A stretch of DNA of 64,000 nucleotides from Janthinobacterium sp. GW456P (GCF_002127655.1 NZ_NEHB01000028.1:1-64000); one strand, 5' to 3'. Positions 30,106 through 39,027 are shown, counted from the stretch's first letter. Program-made: numbers and translations. The notes: generated by a model from the letters alone, not told the origin.

Positions 30106-31260
30106 ATGATTTTGCATGAAATGATTTCGTATGAAACCCTGCGCCTGATCTGGTGGTTGCTGATAGGCGTGCTGCTGGTGGGCTTTGCCATCACGGACGG
30201 CTTCGACCTGGGCACGGGGATCCTGCTGCCGTTCGCCGGCAAGACGGACCTCGAGCGTCGCGTCATCATCAACAGCATCGGTCCCGTGTGGGAAGGCAAC
30301 CAGGTGTGGCTGATCCTGGGCGGCGGCGCCATCTTTGCCGCCTGGCCGCAGCTGTACGCCGTCTCGTTCTCGGGCTTTTACCTGGCCATGTTCGTCATCC
30401 TCGTGGCGCTGATCGTGCGTCCCGTGGCCTTCAAATTCCGCAGCAAGCGCGAAGACCCGCGCTGGCGCGCCCGCTGGGATGCGGCCCTGTTCGTGGGCGG
30501 CTTCGTGCCGGCCCTGATCTGCGGCGTGGCCATCGGCAACGTGCTGCAAGGCGTGCCGTTCCGTTTCTCGCCGGACATGCATATCTTCTATGACGGCAGT
30601 TTCTTTGCGCTGCTCAACCCGTTCGCCCTGCTGTGCGGCCTCGTCTCGGTGGCCATGCTGGTGATGCACGGCGCCACCTGGCTGCAAGTGAAAACGGACG
30701 GCGCCGTGGCGGAACGTTCGCGCCGCTACGGCAGCGTGGCGGCGCTCGCCACCGTGGTGCTGTATGCGGCAGCCGGCGTGGCCCTGTGGCTGTGGGGCGA
30801 TGGCTACCGCGTCACCAGCGCCGTCGTCGTCGACGGTCCGTCGAACCCGCTGCTGAAAACGGCGCAAGTGCACGCGGGCGCCTGGTTCGCCAATTTTGCC
30901 GCCCACCCGTGGACCTGGATCGCCCCTGCGGCCGGCTTGCTGGGCCCCTTGCTGGCGTTCGCCTTGCTGCGCGCGCGCCGCGAAGTGCCCGCCTTGCTGG
31001 CCAGCGCGGCCAGTATCGCCGGCATCATCCTCAGCGTGGGCGCGGCCATGTTCCCGTTCATTTTGCCCTCATCGATCGATCCGCGCGCCAGCCTGACGGT
31101 GTGGGACTCCTCGTCCAGCCACATGACCCTGTTCATCATGCTGGTCGTCACGGCCGTCTTCATCCCCCTCATCGTGGCGTACACGACGTGGGTGTATAAA
31201 GTGCTGTGGGGTAAGGTTGACGGCAAAGCGATTGCCGACGACAGCGGTCACGCCTACTAA
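30106..31260 (+). CDS. cydB: Cytochrome bd ubiquinol oxidase subunit II
   Basis: CydB forms the heterodimer with CydA. The 384-residue protein has about eight membrane helices and the typical N-terminal TLRLIWWLLIGVLLVGFAIT then DGFDLGTGILLPF, followed by GPVWEGNQVWLILGGGAIFA. It ends with FIPLIVAYTTWVYKVLWGKV. GAGGAGGGCCAGACC before the ATG supplies a ribosome site. The cydX gene follows after 22 bases. Confidence 0.96.
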   Translation: MILHEMISYETLRLIWWLLIGVLLVGFAITDGFDLGTGILLPFAGKTDLERRVIINSIGPVWEGNQVWLILGGGAIFAAWPQLYAVSFSGFYLAMFVILVALIVRPVAFKFRSKREDPRWRARWDAALFVGGFVPALICGVAIGNVLQGVPFRFSPDMHIFYDGSFFALLNPFALLCGLVSVAMLVMHGATWLQVKTDGAVAERSRRYGSVAALATVVLYAAAGVALWLWGDGYRVTSAVVVDGPSNPLLKTAQVHAGAWFANFAAHPWTWIAPAAGLLGPLLAFALLRARREVPALLASAASIAGIILSVGAAMFPFILPSSIDPRASLTVWDSSSSHMTLFIMLVVTAVFIPLIVAYTTWVYKVLWGKVDGKAIADDSGHAY

Positions 31261-31282
31261 GAATTGAAGAAAGGAAATAATT

Positions 31283-31408
31283 ATGTGGTATTTCGCCTGG
31301 ATACTGGGTCTTCCCCTGGCGGCGACGTTCGCCGTGCTCAATGCGATGTGGTATGAAGTCGCCGATGGCGACACGACGCCCGAGCAGTACCGCGACACGC
31401 CGAACTAG
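31283..31408 (+). CDS. cydX: Cytochrome bd oxidase small subunit CydX
   Basis: A 41-residue protein starting MWYFAWILGLPLAATFAVLN and continuing AMWYEVAD. A single membrane helix (about 4-22) begins with the WYFAWILG signature of CydX/YbgT, then a short charged tail. CydX stabilises the haem centres of the bd oxidase by packing against CydA. AAGGAAATAATT precedes the ATG. It is the last gene of cydDCABX and is followed by a strong terminator. Being under 45 codons, it is easily missed by gene finders. Confidence 0.93.
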   Translation: MWYFAWILGLPLAATFAVLNAMWYEVADGDTTPEQYRDTPN

Positions 31409-31426
31409 TCGCGCCTGAATCTGATC

Positions 31427-31477
31427 TGCCCCGCCCGCTGCAATGGTTTTGCCATTGCCGCCCGGCGGGGCATTTTT
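31427..31477 (+). terminator. Intrinsic terminator of the cyd operon
   Basis: TGCCCCGCC (31427-31435) pairs with GGCGGGGCA (31463-31471). An inner stem CAATGG/CCATTG has a TTTTG loop, and TTTTT follows. Confidence 0.88.
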
Positions 31478-31512
31478 ATGGTTTTTCGCGGATTTCAGTA
31501 AAGCAAATACGG

Positions 31513-31617
31513 TAATAGGAATGCCGTGAAAGAGGATAGATTTGTGGTACGCCCAACACGGCATTCGTCGCCGTCCCGGTAGAACTTCACTGCGCCGTGC
31601 CGAACACACGGTTTTTT
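31513..31617 (+). ncRNA. Candidate small RNA downstream of cydX
   Basis: After the cyd terminator a roughly 100-base segment contains a perfect ten-bp inverted repeat, GAATGCCGTG (31519-31528) with CACGGCATTC (31557-31566). It ends in its own intrinsic terminator: CCGTG (31595-31599), a seven-base loop, CACGG (31607-31611) and six T. An extended -10-like ACGGTAAT lies at its start, with no convincing -35. No reading frame is credible. Expression is unproven. Confidence 0.25.
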
Positions 31618-31953
31618 CATTGCGCGCTCCCAGCATTGTCATCGACGCGACGTACGTCCGCAGATCGGGCCGCTTTGCACGCATGAAAATTCGCCAACAC
31701 TTGCCTTTTCACATTTCATATCATTTACCAATAAATTTGTGTATTTCGTTTTATTTTCGTTGTTTTTATTTATTTTTATTAAATTCACTTTAAATCGGCA
31801 AGGTCTGGATGTAAAATAAGTTGCTTCTTATAAAGATGGAGTGACGATTTGGCAAGGAATCTGGCTTCAAATGGTCGTCTGCCATCCATGCGAGAGCAGT
31901 GTCATCTCGGTAGCTGAACCAGAGGCAAGTATAGTTAATTCAAGGAAAACATT
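31618..31953. other. AT-rich intergenic region upstream of chemoreceptor
   Basis: No gene was found. About 31690-31800 is extremely T/A-rich for this genome, with a run of TTTAT-type repeats on the plus strand. A clean sigma28 (flagellar) promoter could not be identified; TTTAAATCGGCAAGG at about 31789-31803 is only a poor match. AAGGAAAACATT gives the ribosome site for the following gene. Confidence 0.5.
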
Positions 31954-33513
31954 ATGAGTATGCTAAGAGGGCTCAAACTAACGCACCGTTTAGCTGTGCT
32001 GATTGTGATCTTTTCGATCGGTTTCATCCTCTATGGCCTATGGTCGTTGAAGACTCTGCAAGAATGGAAAGTGAACGGCCCTGTTTATCAGAAAATAGTG
32101 CAAAGCAAGGATCTTATAGCGGACGTGTTGCCACCGCCGGAGTACATACTGGAATCCTATCTGGTCAGTTTTCAGCTGCTGGCCACCGAGGATCGTGCCG
32201 AACAGGCGCAGTTAATCGCACGATTTAAAACGCTCAAACGTGATTACGATGAGCGCCATGCATTCTGGAAGGGCGCGACACTGGATGCCGATATCGCCGG
32301 GCTGTTGCTGAACAAGGCGCATGCCCCGGCGCATGTCTTCTATACGGTGGCACTGCAACAGTTCATCCCCGCAATAGAGGCGCAGGACAAGGCTGGCGCC
32401 TCTGTTGCGATGAAAAAAATGACGATCAGTTACACACAGCATCTGCAGGCCATCAAGCAACTGGTCGAGATGACCACCGAACGCGCCTCGGCGATAGAGG
32501 CGGACTCGGGCGCGCGCATCACGGTGGCGAGCGGCTTGCTGCTGGCGATACTGCTGTTCTCGCTGGGCACGGCGATTGCGGTGGCTGTGCTCATCAGCAA
32601 AAGTATTACCAGGCCCTTGCAGGACGCCGTGCACGTTGCCCGCATTGTCGCTTCCGGTGACCTGCGCAGCCAGATCGTGACCGACTATCGCGACGAGCCG
32701 GGCGAATTGATGAGTGCTCTGAAAAGCATGACGGAGAGCCTGCGGCATACGGTGAGCCGCGTGCGTGGCGGTACTGAAACCATTTCGACTGCCTCGCAGG
32801 AAATTGCTGCTGGCAATTTGGATCTCTCGGCCAGAACGGAGGCTCAGGCCGGTGCACTGGCGCAAACGTCGTCGGCGATGCAGCAGTTGACCAGCACTGT
32901 GCAGCAGAATGCCGAAAGCGCCCAGCAAGCCAATCAACTGGTATTGTCGGCTTCTGCGGTAGCGGTGCAGGGCGGGCAGGTGGTCGAGCGTGTCGTCGCG
33001 ACCATGGTCTCCATCAAGGACAGCTCGAACCGTATCGTCGAGATCATTTCCGTGATCGACGGCATTGCGTTTCAGACCAATATTCTGGCCCTGAACGCGG
33101 CTGTCGAAGCGGCGCGCGCCGGAGAACTGGGGCGCGGTTTTGCTGTCGTCGCATCGGAGGTGCGCGCCCTGGCGCAACGTTCCGCCAGTGCCGCCAAAGA
33201 GATCAAGCAGTTGATTGCCGAGTCGGTCGAAAAAGTCGGGCTTGGCAGCAATCTGGCCGATGAAGCGGGTGGCACGATGAAGCAAATCGTGTCCTCGGTC
33301 CAGCAAGTTGCAGGCATCATGGGGGAAATCGCCGTCGCCAGCCACGAACAAAACGATGGGATCAAACAGGTGAATCAGGCCATCAGTCAGATGGATGCGG
33401 TGACCCAGCAGAATGCCGCCCTGGTGGAGCAGGCAGCGGCGGCAGCGGCCAGCATGCAGGAGCAGGCCGACAACATGATGCAGGACATGCGCGTGTTCAA
33501 ATTGCTGGCGTGA
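31954..33513 (+). CDS. Methyl-accepting chemotaxis protein
   Basis: A 519-residue chemoreceptor. TM1 is about 12-32. The periplasmic helical domain is about 33-188 and contains KDLIADVLPPPEYILESYLV, a segment seen in a subset of proteobacterial receptors; TM2 is about 191-213. HAMP and the signalling domain follow, with tip [19 protein letters not shown] then [18 protein letters not shown]. It ends in FKLLA without a CheR/CheB tether. The first 300 bases have lower GC and more A/T-ending codons than the signalling half, suggesting the sensor part has a different history. Ligand unknown. It is not in an operon. Confidence 0.92.
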   Translation: MSMLRGLKLTHRLAVLIVIFSIGFILYGLWSLKTLQEWKVNGPVYQKIVQSKDLIADVLPPPEYILESYLVSFQLLATEDRAEQAQLIARFKTLKRDYDERHAFWKGATLDADIAGLLLNKAHAPAHVFYTVALQQFIPAIEAQDKAGASVAMKKMTISYTQHLQAIKQLVEMTTERASAIEADSGARITVASGLLLAILLFSLGTAIAVAVLISKSITRPLQDAVHVARIVASGDLRSQIVTDYRDEPGELMSALKSMTESLRHTVSRVRGGTETISTASQEIAAGNLDLSARTEAQAGALAQTSSAMQQLTSTVQQNAESAQQANQLVLSASAVAVQGGQVVERVVATMVSIKDSSNRIVEIISVIDGIAFQTNILALNAAVEAARAGELGRGFAVVASEVRALAQRSASAAKEIKQLIAESVEKVGLGSNLADEAGGTMKQIVSSVQQVAGIMGEIAVASHEQNDGIKQVNQAISQMDAVTQQNAALVEQAAAAAASMQEQADNMMQDMRVFKLLA

Positions 33514-33552
33514 CCTTGGTGACCGGTCGGTCGGTCGAGACCGACATGGAAC

Positions 33553-33732
33553 TCAGGCCGGTGTTTTGGGCGCAGGTTTTGGCACGGCAATGGCGATCGG
33601 GTCACTGGCCGGAAAACTTTCCTTCAGCGCTTCATCGAGGATTTCCTCGGCGTGGCTTTCGCCGGCCGGCGTGGGCGAATCGCGCTCCTGAGGCGGGGCG
33701 GGTGTGGTGGCGGCATTGGTGCTCGAATGCAT
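33553..33732 (-). CDS. Small acidic protein with LDEALKESFPASDPIAI motif
   Basis: A 59-residue hydrophilic protein. A Pro/Thr/Ser-rich, probably disordered N-terminus leads to the conserved-looking core EEILDEALKESFPASDPIAI (about 30-49) and a short Pro/Lys tail. Proteins carrying this core are widespread in proteobacteria, but I know of no assigned function. The ATG at 33732 follows GGGAG by five bases; a longer frame from 33813 is rejected. It runs convergent to the chemoreceptor, with a 39-base gap. Confidence 0.7.
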   Translation of the reverse strand: MHSSTNAATTPAPPQERDSPTPAGESHAEEILDEALKESFPASDPIAIAVPKPAPKTPA

Positions 33733-33897
33733 GGTGACTCCCTCGCGGTGGTGCGCCAGGTCGCCGGTAGGCGATGGCGCGGACTGATGTTTCCAGCCTA
33801 GCACATCGCGCAAAAACAGCGCGCCCGCTGCGCCTGCCGCAAGGGCGGAGGGCGGCGTCTGCTACACTGCGCTCCACTTTTTATCGATGGAACCGCC

Positions 33898-34617
33898 ATG
33901 ACTTCCCTATCCCTGCCGTACCGTGCCACCGCCCTTGACGCCTGCGCCTGGCTGGCGCAACAGACGGGCACGCCGTGGACCCTGGCGCGTTTGCTGGAGC
34001 AGGGGGGCTTGCCGTACGTCTGGCTCGATTACAGCGAGGCATGGAGCGAGCTGTTCCATGACGGCGTGACGCGCTATGCGGCGCCCGTCGTGTTCATTGA
34101 GGACAAGCAGCACCTGGCCTCGGGCGCCGGCGACGTATGGCTGCGTTTTACGCGCGACTCCAGCAATATTTCTATCGAACTCAAGGCGCCCGGCTTGCGC
34201 GTGCCGCTCGATGGCTTGCACTTCCAGGAGCGCGATCTGTTGCGTTTACTCAAGGAGCTGCAGCATCCGCAGCCGGCCGAGGAAACGGCGGAGAAGGCGC
34301 CCGTGGTCTTGCCCAGCGCCTTGAAGGGCCTGGGGCGCGAGCAGATTTTGATTGCCTTTGCCGGCGTGGGCAAGGTCGACCTGGACAAGGGCATGGCCGG
34401 CGGCGTGGGCATCTTTGGCGACGATGGCGCGCGCGTGCGCAAGAATTCGCGCGGCGGCAAGAACAGCCATTTGTGGCATCCGGTGACCCTGGCGTTCGGC
34501 TTGCACGATGTGCACCGCGTGCCGATGGCGCACCTGAAAAAGGCGTTCGCCACGCAGCCCTTGCTGCGCGAATGGAAGGCGGACTGGCTCGAATCGCTGC
34601 GCCTGCTGGGCGAGTAA
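33898..34617 (+). CDS. Unknown cytoplasmic protein
   Basis: A 239-residue protein without signal peptide or membrane helix. The N-terminal part (about 10-55) reads like a small helical module (TALDACAWLAQQTGTPWTLA, RLLEQGGLPYVWLDYSEAW), reminiscent of a helix-turn-helix but not assignable. A strand-rich middle (about 60-110, VVFIEDKQHLASGAGDVWLR) and a basic C-terminal region (RVRKNSRGGKNSHLWHPVTL) follow. The latter could contact nucleic acid. It ends two bases before the convergent DUF1294 stop. Family not recognised. Confidence 0.72.
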   Translation: MTSLSLPYRATALDACAWLAQQTGTPWTLARLLEQGGLPYVWLDYSEAWSELFHDGVTRYAAPVVFIEDKQHLASGAGDVWLRFTRDSSNISIELKAPGLRVPLDGLHFQERDLLRLLKELQHPQPAEETAEKAPVVLPSALKGLGREQILIAFAGVGKVDLDKGMAGGVGIFGDDGARVRKNSRGGKNSHLWHPVTLAFGLHDVHRVPMAHLKKAFATQPLLREWKADWLESLRLLGE

Positions 34618-34619
34618 CC

Positions 34620-34994
34620 TTATAACTCGATGGGCGCGACGTCCGTGCCGATATCGGGCGCCGCGTAATGCATGCTGAAATACACGAAAGCGCCGATATT
34701 GATGGCGACCGTGATCCAGAACAGCACGCGGAATGAGCGCTTGCTGGACTTGTGGCGCAGCCATTGCTGGGCCAGCACGGCGCCTGGCCAGCCGCACAGC
34801 AGTCCCAGCAGCAGCAAGGTGCGCTCCGAGGTGCGCCAGCGTCCCCCTTTGGCGGCCGACTTGTCGATCGCATAGGCCACGAAACAGCCGAGGCTCAACA
34901 CGCCATACGCAAGGGCGACCAGGGCGGAAATATGGAAAAAGAAGGTGGCCAGCAAATACAGAACGACAAAGAAGGCGATGACAAGGTAGGGCAT
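34620..34994 (-). CDS. DUF1294 membrane protein
   Basis: A 124-residue inner-membrane protein. Helices at about 3-18 (YLVIAFFVVLYLLATFFF), 22-40 and 96-114 flank the family core AYAIDKSAAKGGRWRTSERT with LLLLGLLCGWPGAVLAQQWL and RHKSSKRSFR. DUF1294 often occurs fused behind a cold-shock domain; here it stands alone. The start MPYLVIAF at 34994 is preferred, removing a Pro-rich N-terminal extension. Function unknown. Confidence 0.85.
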   Translation of the reverse strand: MPYLVIAFFVVLYLLATFFFHISALVALAYGVLSLGCFVAYAIDKSAAKGGRWRTSERTLLLLGLLCGWPGAVLAQQWLRHKSSKRSFRVLFWITVAINIGAFVYFSMHYAAPDIGTDVAPIEL

Positions 34995-35053
34995 AGGATG
35001 TGGTGGCTTGAGCGGAGGGCGTGAGTATCCCACACCGGAAGCGATGCCGCCGC

Positions 35054-35620
35054 CTAAAATAAACAGCCTTGCGCCGTATCGACCTGCACGGCGCGGCGGC
35101 GCGCGTGGCCCGTCTTCAGTGCTTCGCGGTCGCTCGACAGGGCGATGCCTTCCATTGCCAACAAGGTTTCCTTGGCATGCAAGCCGCCCGCAAAGCCCGT
35201 CAACTCGCCCGTGGCGCCGACGACCCGGTGGCAGGGGGCGATGATGGAAATGGGATTCTTGCCGTTGGCGGCGCCCACGGCGCGCACGGCGGCGGGGCGG
35301 CCGATCTGGCGCGCGATCTCGCCATAGCTGCGCGTCTGGCCATACGGTATCGTCAGCAGCGCGCGCCAGACTTCCTGCTGAAATGGCGTGCCGGCAAAAT
35401 CGAGCGGCACGTCAAAGCATTGCAGCGTGCCGGCAAAATAGGCGCGCAGCTGGCGCGCCGTTTCCTGCAGCACGGCACAGCTGTCATCGACGCGCATCGC
35501 GCCCAGGCGCACGCGGTTCGGCTTGTCGTTTTCCCACAGGATGGCGGCCAGGGCTTCCCCGCGCGCCACCAGGGTCAGCTCGCCCACGGGCGAGGGCACC
35601 ACGATGCAGTCGTATTCCAT
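35054..35620 (-). CDS. ogt: Methylated-DNA--protein-cysteine methyltransferase
   Basis: Ogt transfers O6-alkyl groups from guanine, or O4 from thymine, to its own cysteine in a suicide repair reaction. The 188-residue protein has an N-terminal ribonuclease-like domain and the C-terminal wHTH catalytic domain with FQQEVWRALLTIPYGQTRSY, the arginine-finger helix RAVGAANGKNPISII, and the active site APCHRVVG. A C-terminal extension of about 20 basic residues is present. The ATG at 35620 follows AAGGAAC. No ada-type regulator is fused or adjacent. Confidence 0.93.
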   Translation of the reverse strand: MEYDCIVVPSPVGELTLVARGEALAAILWENDKPNRVRLGAMRVDDSCAVLQETARQLRAYFAGTLQCFDVPLDFAGTPFQQEVWRALLTIPYGQTRSYGEIARQIGRPAAVRAVGAANGKNPISIIAPCHRVVGATGELTGFAGGLHAKETLLAMEGIALSSDREALKTGHARRRAVQVDTAQGCLF

Positions 35621-35715
35621 GCTGGTTCCTTGATCAGATGGCGCCAGTGTAGCAGGCTGGCGGCAGCCTGCGTATTGCGTGTAGGATAGTGTTTTATCGA
35701 CATGGAGCACCGGCT

Positions 35716-36465
35716 TTGACGACGATCCCCACCTACGACGCCATCCGCGCGATTGCCCAGCGGCTGGTGCACGAGCGCTATCCCACGGCTGTGGCGGCCA
35801 TCATCGGCGGCTCGTTCGCCACGGGCCGGCAAACGCCCAGTTCCGATATCGACTTGCTGCTGCTGTTCGACCACGTCGATTGGGCCTGGCGGGACACGAT
35901 CGTGGCCGAGGGGCGCACGGTGGAACTGTTCGCGCACGACGTGGCCACGTTCACGTATTTTTGCAAGGAAATGGATGCGCCCGGCGGCACGGTGCCGCTG
36001 GCGATGATGGTGGTGGAAGGGGAAAACATCGTCGCCGCCGGCGATGCCTACGCGCAGCTGCACGCGCTGGCGCACGCCTTCGTCACGGCCGGGCCGCCCG
36101 CGCTCGACGCGGAAAACCTGCAGCGCCGCCGCTACGCCATCACCACCGCGCTGGAAGACCTGGTCGACAGCATGCACCCGGGCGAGGCGCTGGCCGTCGC
36201 TTGCCAGCTGTATGAAGCGCTGGCCGACCTGCACTTGCGCGCGGCGGGGCAATGGAGCGGCGGCGGCAAGCATTTGTTCCGCCGCCTGCAGGCCTTCGAT
36301 CCCGCCATCGCCGGACAGCTCGACGGCGCGCTGCGCCTGGCGAGCGGCGACTTGCCGGCCGGCCAGCGCGCGTTCAGGCAAGTCGTCGCCGCCGTGCTGG
36401 CGCCCGTGGGCGGTCCCTTGCTCGACGGCTTTACCCTGCCGGCACCCGCGCACTGGCGCGCTTAA
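35716..36465 (+). CDS. Nucleotidyltransferase-fold protein
   Basis: A 249-residue protein with an N-terminal minimal nucleotidyltransferase domain: GGSFATGRQTPSSDIDLLLL shows the GS motif (31-33) and the metal-binding Asp pair D44/D46. A helical C-terminal domain (about 110-249) follows, as in kanamycin- or aminoglycoside-type and MNT/HEPN-like families. The substrate could be a small molecule, protein or tRNA. A TTG start at 35716 is chosen, with GGAG eight bases upstream; an in-frame GTG at 35689 is the alternative. The stop overlaps the convergent TonB receptor by four bases. Confidence 0.8.
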   Translation: MTTIPTYDAIRAIAQRLVHERYPTAVAAIIGGSFATGRQTPSSDIDLLLLFDHVDWAWRDTIVAEGRTVELFAHDVATFTYFCKEMDAPGGTVPLAMMVVEGENIVAAGDAYAQLHALAHAFVTAGPPALDAENLQRRRYAITTALEDLVDSMHPGEALAVACQLYEALADLHLRAAGQWSGGGKHLFRRLQAFDPAIAGQLDGALRLASGDLPAGQRAFRQVVAAVLAPVGGPLLDGFTLPAPAHWRA

Positions 36466-38702
36466 AACATCGTGCGCAAGCTCAGGCTGATGTTGCGCGG
36501 TTCGCCCCAGAAGACGCCGTCGAAGAAGCCGACGTTGCGGTAGTACTTTTTATCGAGCAAGTTATTCACGTTCAACTGCACGCTGGCGTGGCGGTTGAGC
36601 GCATAGCTGGCCATGGCGTTGACCAGCGCATAGCCCGCTTGCGGAATGTCGGTGATGGTTCCCGACGGCGGGCGGCCGTACCATGATTCGCTGTAGGTGG
36701 CGCTTTGCGCCGTCATGCTGGCGCCCGCCCTCAAACCGGCCAGGCGGCCATCGAAACGGTAGCTGGTGGCCAGGCGCAGCAAATGGCGCGGCTGCGTGGT
36801 GGCGGCGCGGCGGCCATCGGCCTCGGCCGCGTGCAGATAGGTATAGCCGCCGCTCGCTTCCCAGGCGGGAGTCAACTGGCCGGAGACGTCGAACTCGACG
36901 CCCTTGGCCGTCACCCCGGCGCCATTGGCCACCATTGCCTGGCCGCCGTCGGGCAGCAAGAAGCCGGACGGCACGCCGCGGTCCAGCTCGGCCATGTTCT
37001 TTTTCTTCGTATGGAACACGGCGGCCGACGCATTCAGCTTGCCTTCATAAAATTCGCCCTTGATACCCAGTTCCGCATTGTCTCCCGTTTCCGGCGCCAG
37101 GAACTGGTTGTTGCGGTCCTTGCTCGATTGCGGGTTGAACAGCTGCGTGAAGCTGGCGTAGGCCGAATACTGCTTATTGATATCGAACACGGCGCCCACA
37201 TACGGCGTGACTTCATTGCGCGTTTCCACGAAGTCGCCGCTGCCCGTGTACGCGCCGCGCGTATCGTAGCTGCGCGTATCGGTGCGGTAAGTGCTGCTGC
37301 GCGCGCCGATGATCAGGTGCAGCGGGTCGGCCAGGCTCAATCGCGTGGCCACATAGCCGCCTGCCAGGCGCGTCACCGTTTCCGTGTGCGAGCCGTCCGG
37401 GTGGAAGACGGGACGGGGGATGTTGCCCGTCCAGCTGCGGTAATCGGGGACGAAGTTCGGGTAATTGATTTCCGCCTCGCCGCCCAGCGAGCGGGCGCGC
37501 TGGTTGCCGCCGTTCCAGCCGACGATGGCCGTGTGCTTGCGCTCCAGCAAGGTAAACGGGCCGCTGGCGTACAGGTCGAAGTTGTCGTTGGTGGTTTTGC
37601 CCGGGCCATAGGCGCCCGTCCACAGGAGCATGCCTGCGCCCGTGGCCGGATCCGGATGGCCGCCGCCCGCGTAGGCGACAGTGGTGCGGTTCGTGCTTTC
37701 CGTGCGCGCATAACCGAGGTGCAGATTCCAGTTGCCGGGCAGGCGCTGGTCCAGCGACGTGAAGATGGTGTGCTGCTTGTTGGCCCAGGTGCTCCAGGGC
37801 GTCGTGAGGCTGGTGTTGCGTGGCAACTTGGCCAGGCTGCCGTCCGCATTCCAGTACGGCACGGCGCCCCAGGTCGCGCCCGTGGGCTGGTTGTCCTGGA
37901 AGTCGATGCCGGCCGTCAGCAGGCTGCCGGGACGCAAGTCCGCCTCAAGGATGAGCATGCCCACCGTTTTGCGCTCGTGATACATGTCCAGGTAGGAATC
38001 GCGCTCTTGCCACGTCAGGGCCGTGCGCGCGCGCACGCTGCCCTTCGCGTTCAGGGGCGTGGACAGGTCGGCCTCGATCCTCTGGTCATCCCAGCGGCTC
38101 ATGATGAGGCCGGCGCTGGCCTGGAAGTCCTTCGTCGGCCGCTTGCGTATCATATTGATGGTGGCGGACGGGTCGCCCGTGCCGCCCATCAGGCCCGTGG
38201 CGCCGCGCACGACCTCGATGCGGTCATACAAAATCGTGTCTTGCAGCGGCGCATTGCCGCCGCGCGCCATGCCGTCGATCTGGAAATTGTTGATACCGAA
38301 GCCGCGTGCATAAAAACGCGTGCGCTCCGTATCGTTCTGCCCCACCTGGATACCCGTCGTCTGCGCCAGCGCCTGGTCCAGCCGCACGGCGCCCAGGTCG
38401 TCGAGCAACTGGCGCGTGATGACGCTGACCGATTGCGGCGTCTCGCGCAGCGACAGGTCCATGCGCGTGGCACTGCGCGCTTCGCCGGCCGTGTACGACT
38501 GCGTGCCTTCCGTCGTCGCGGTCGACTGGCCCAGCACGGTGACGGCGGGCATGGTCACGTCGGCCGCTGCGGCGCTGGCGTCGGCGGCCTGTGCCGGCAG
38601 GGCCACGCCGGCGGCAAGACTGAGGAGGCTGATGCGTAATAAACGGGGGAGGGGGCGCAAGGCGGGCTGGCGCGAAAATGAGAAGGCTGTCGTTGATTGC
38701 AT
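36462..38702 (-). CDS. TonB-dependent siderophore receptor
   Basis: A 746-residue outer-membrane receptor for ferric siderophores. The signal peptide is about 1-39, with cleavage near PAQA/AD. A TonB-box-like TMPAVTVLG lies at about 50, and the plug domain has ETPQSVSVITRQLLDDLGA, FYARGFGINNFQIDGM and RIEVVRGATGLMGGTGDPSA. A 22-stranded barrel ends in the outer-membrane signature SLSLRTMF. There is no N-terminal STN signalling domain, so no sigma/anti-sigma control is expected. A Fur-like box lies 180 bases upstream. Ligand unknown. No biosynthesis genes are nearby. Confidence 0.93.
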   Translation of the reverse strand: MQSTTAFSFSRQPALRPLPRLLRISLLSLAAGVALPAQAADASAAAADVTMPAVTVLGQSTATTEGTQSYTAGEARSATRMDLSLRETPQSVSVITRQLLDDLGAVRLDQALAQTTGIQVGQNDTERTRFYARGFGINNFQIDGMARGGNAPLQDTILYDRIEVVRGATGLMGGTGDPSATINMIRKRPTKDFQASAGLIMSRWDDQRIEADLSTPLNAKGSVRARTALTWQERDSYLDMYHERKTVGMLILEADLRPGSLLTAGIDFQDNQPTGATWGAVPYWNADGSLAKLPRNTSLTTPWSTWANKQHTIFTSLDQRLPGNWNLHLGYARTESTNRTTVAYAGGGHPDPATGAGMLLWTGAYGPGKTTNDNFDLYASGPFTLLERKHTAIVGWNGGNQRARSLGGEAEINYPNFVPDYRSWTGNIPRPVFHPDGSHTETVTRLAGGYVATRLSLADPLHLIIGARSSTYRTDTRSYDTRGAYTGSGDFVETRNEVTPYVGAVFDINKQYSAYASFTQLFNPQSSKDRNNQFLAPETGDNAELGIKGEFYEGKLNASAAVFHTKKKNMAELDRGVPSGFLLPDGGQAMVANGAGVTAKGVEFDVSGQLTPAWEASGGYTYLHAAEADGRRAATTQPRHLLRLATSYRFDGRLAGLRAGASMTAQSATYSESWYGRPPSGTITDIPQAGYALVNAMASYALNRHASVQLNVNNLLDKKYYRNVGFFDGVFWGEPRNISLSLRTMF

Positions 38703-39027
38703 TGTTTTCCTGGATATTTTTAGTCGTGAGTATTCCTATCTCGTCTGGCGAGCTGCGCAGTAGCTGGGGGATGGCGTAACGCTGGCCCGGGGTCTGGCTT
38801 GGATAGCAGTTCCACCGCAAGGCCCGGCGCGGACGGGCAGTGGAAAAGAAAGGCGCGCGATCCCTGTCACTTTTTGTGAATAGGAATCATTATCAATATA
38901 GGGGATATTTGCTAAATAATCAAGCGTGTGCACCAAAGGAGTGCAGGCAGGCCAAGGGCGGCGCATGGGCTGGCCTTCTGCGATAATGCAGGCGCTGACA
39001 AAATATTTTCCACATTGAAAGAAATGC
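38703..39027. other. Divergent intergenic region with Fur-like site
   Basis: The gap holds no gene. The only clear signal is the Fur-like sequence at 38881-38899, placed so that it could serve either the TonB receptor or the plus-strand secreted protein. Otherwise nothing was seen. Confidence 0.5.
38881..38899. promoter_or_regulatory. Fur-box-like site
   Basis: TAGGAATCATTATCAATAT resembles the Fur 19-mer GATAATGATAATCATTATC: the AATCATTATCA half matches well and the other half poorly. It lies between the TonB receptor start (38702) and the gene at 39028. Confidence 0.55.

Noticed and set aside
31542-31793. An 83-codon frame in the gap before the second chemoreceptor
   Set aside because: No ribosome site, atypical codons and a tail translating AT-rich DNA; the segment also contains a terminator hairpin at 31595-31617.
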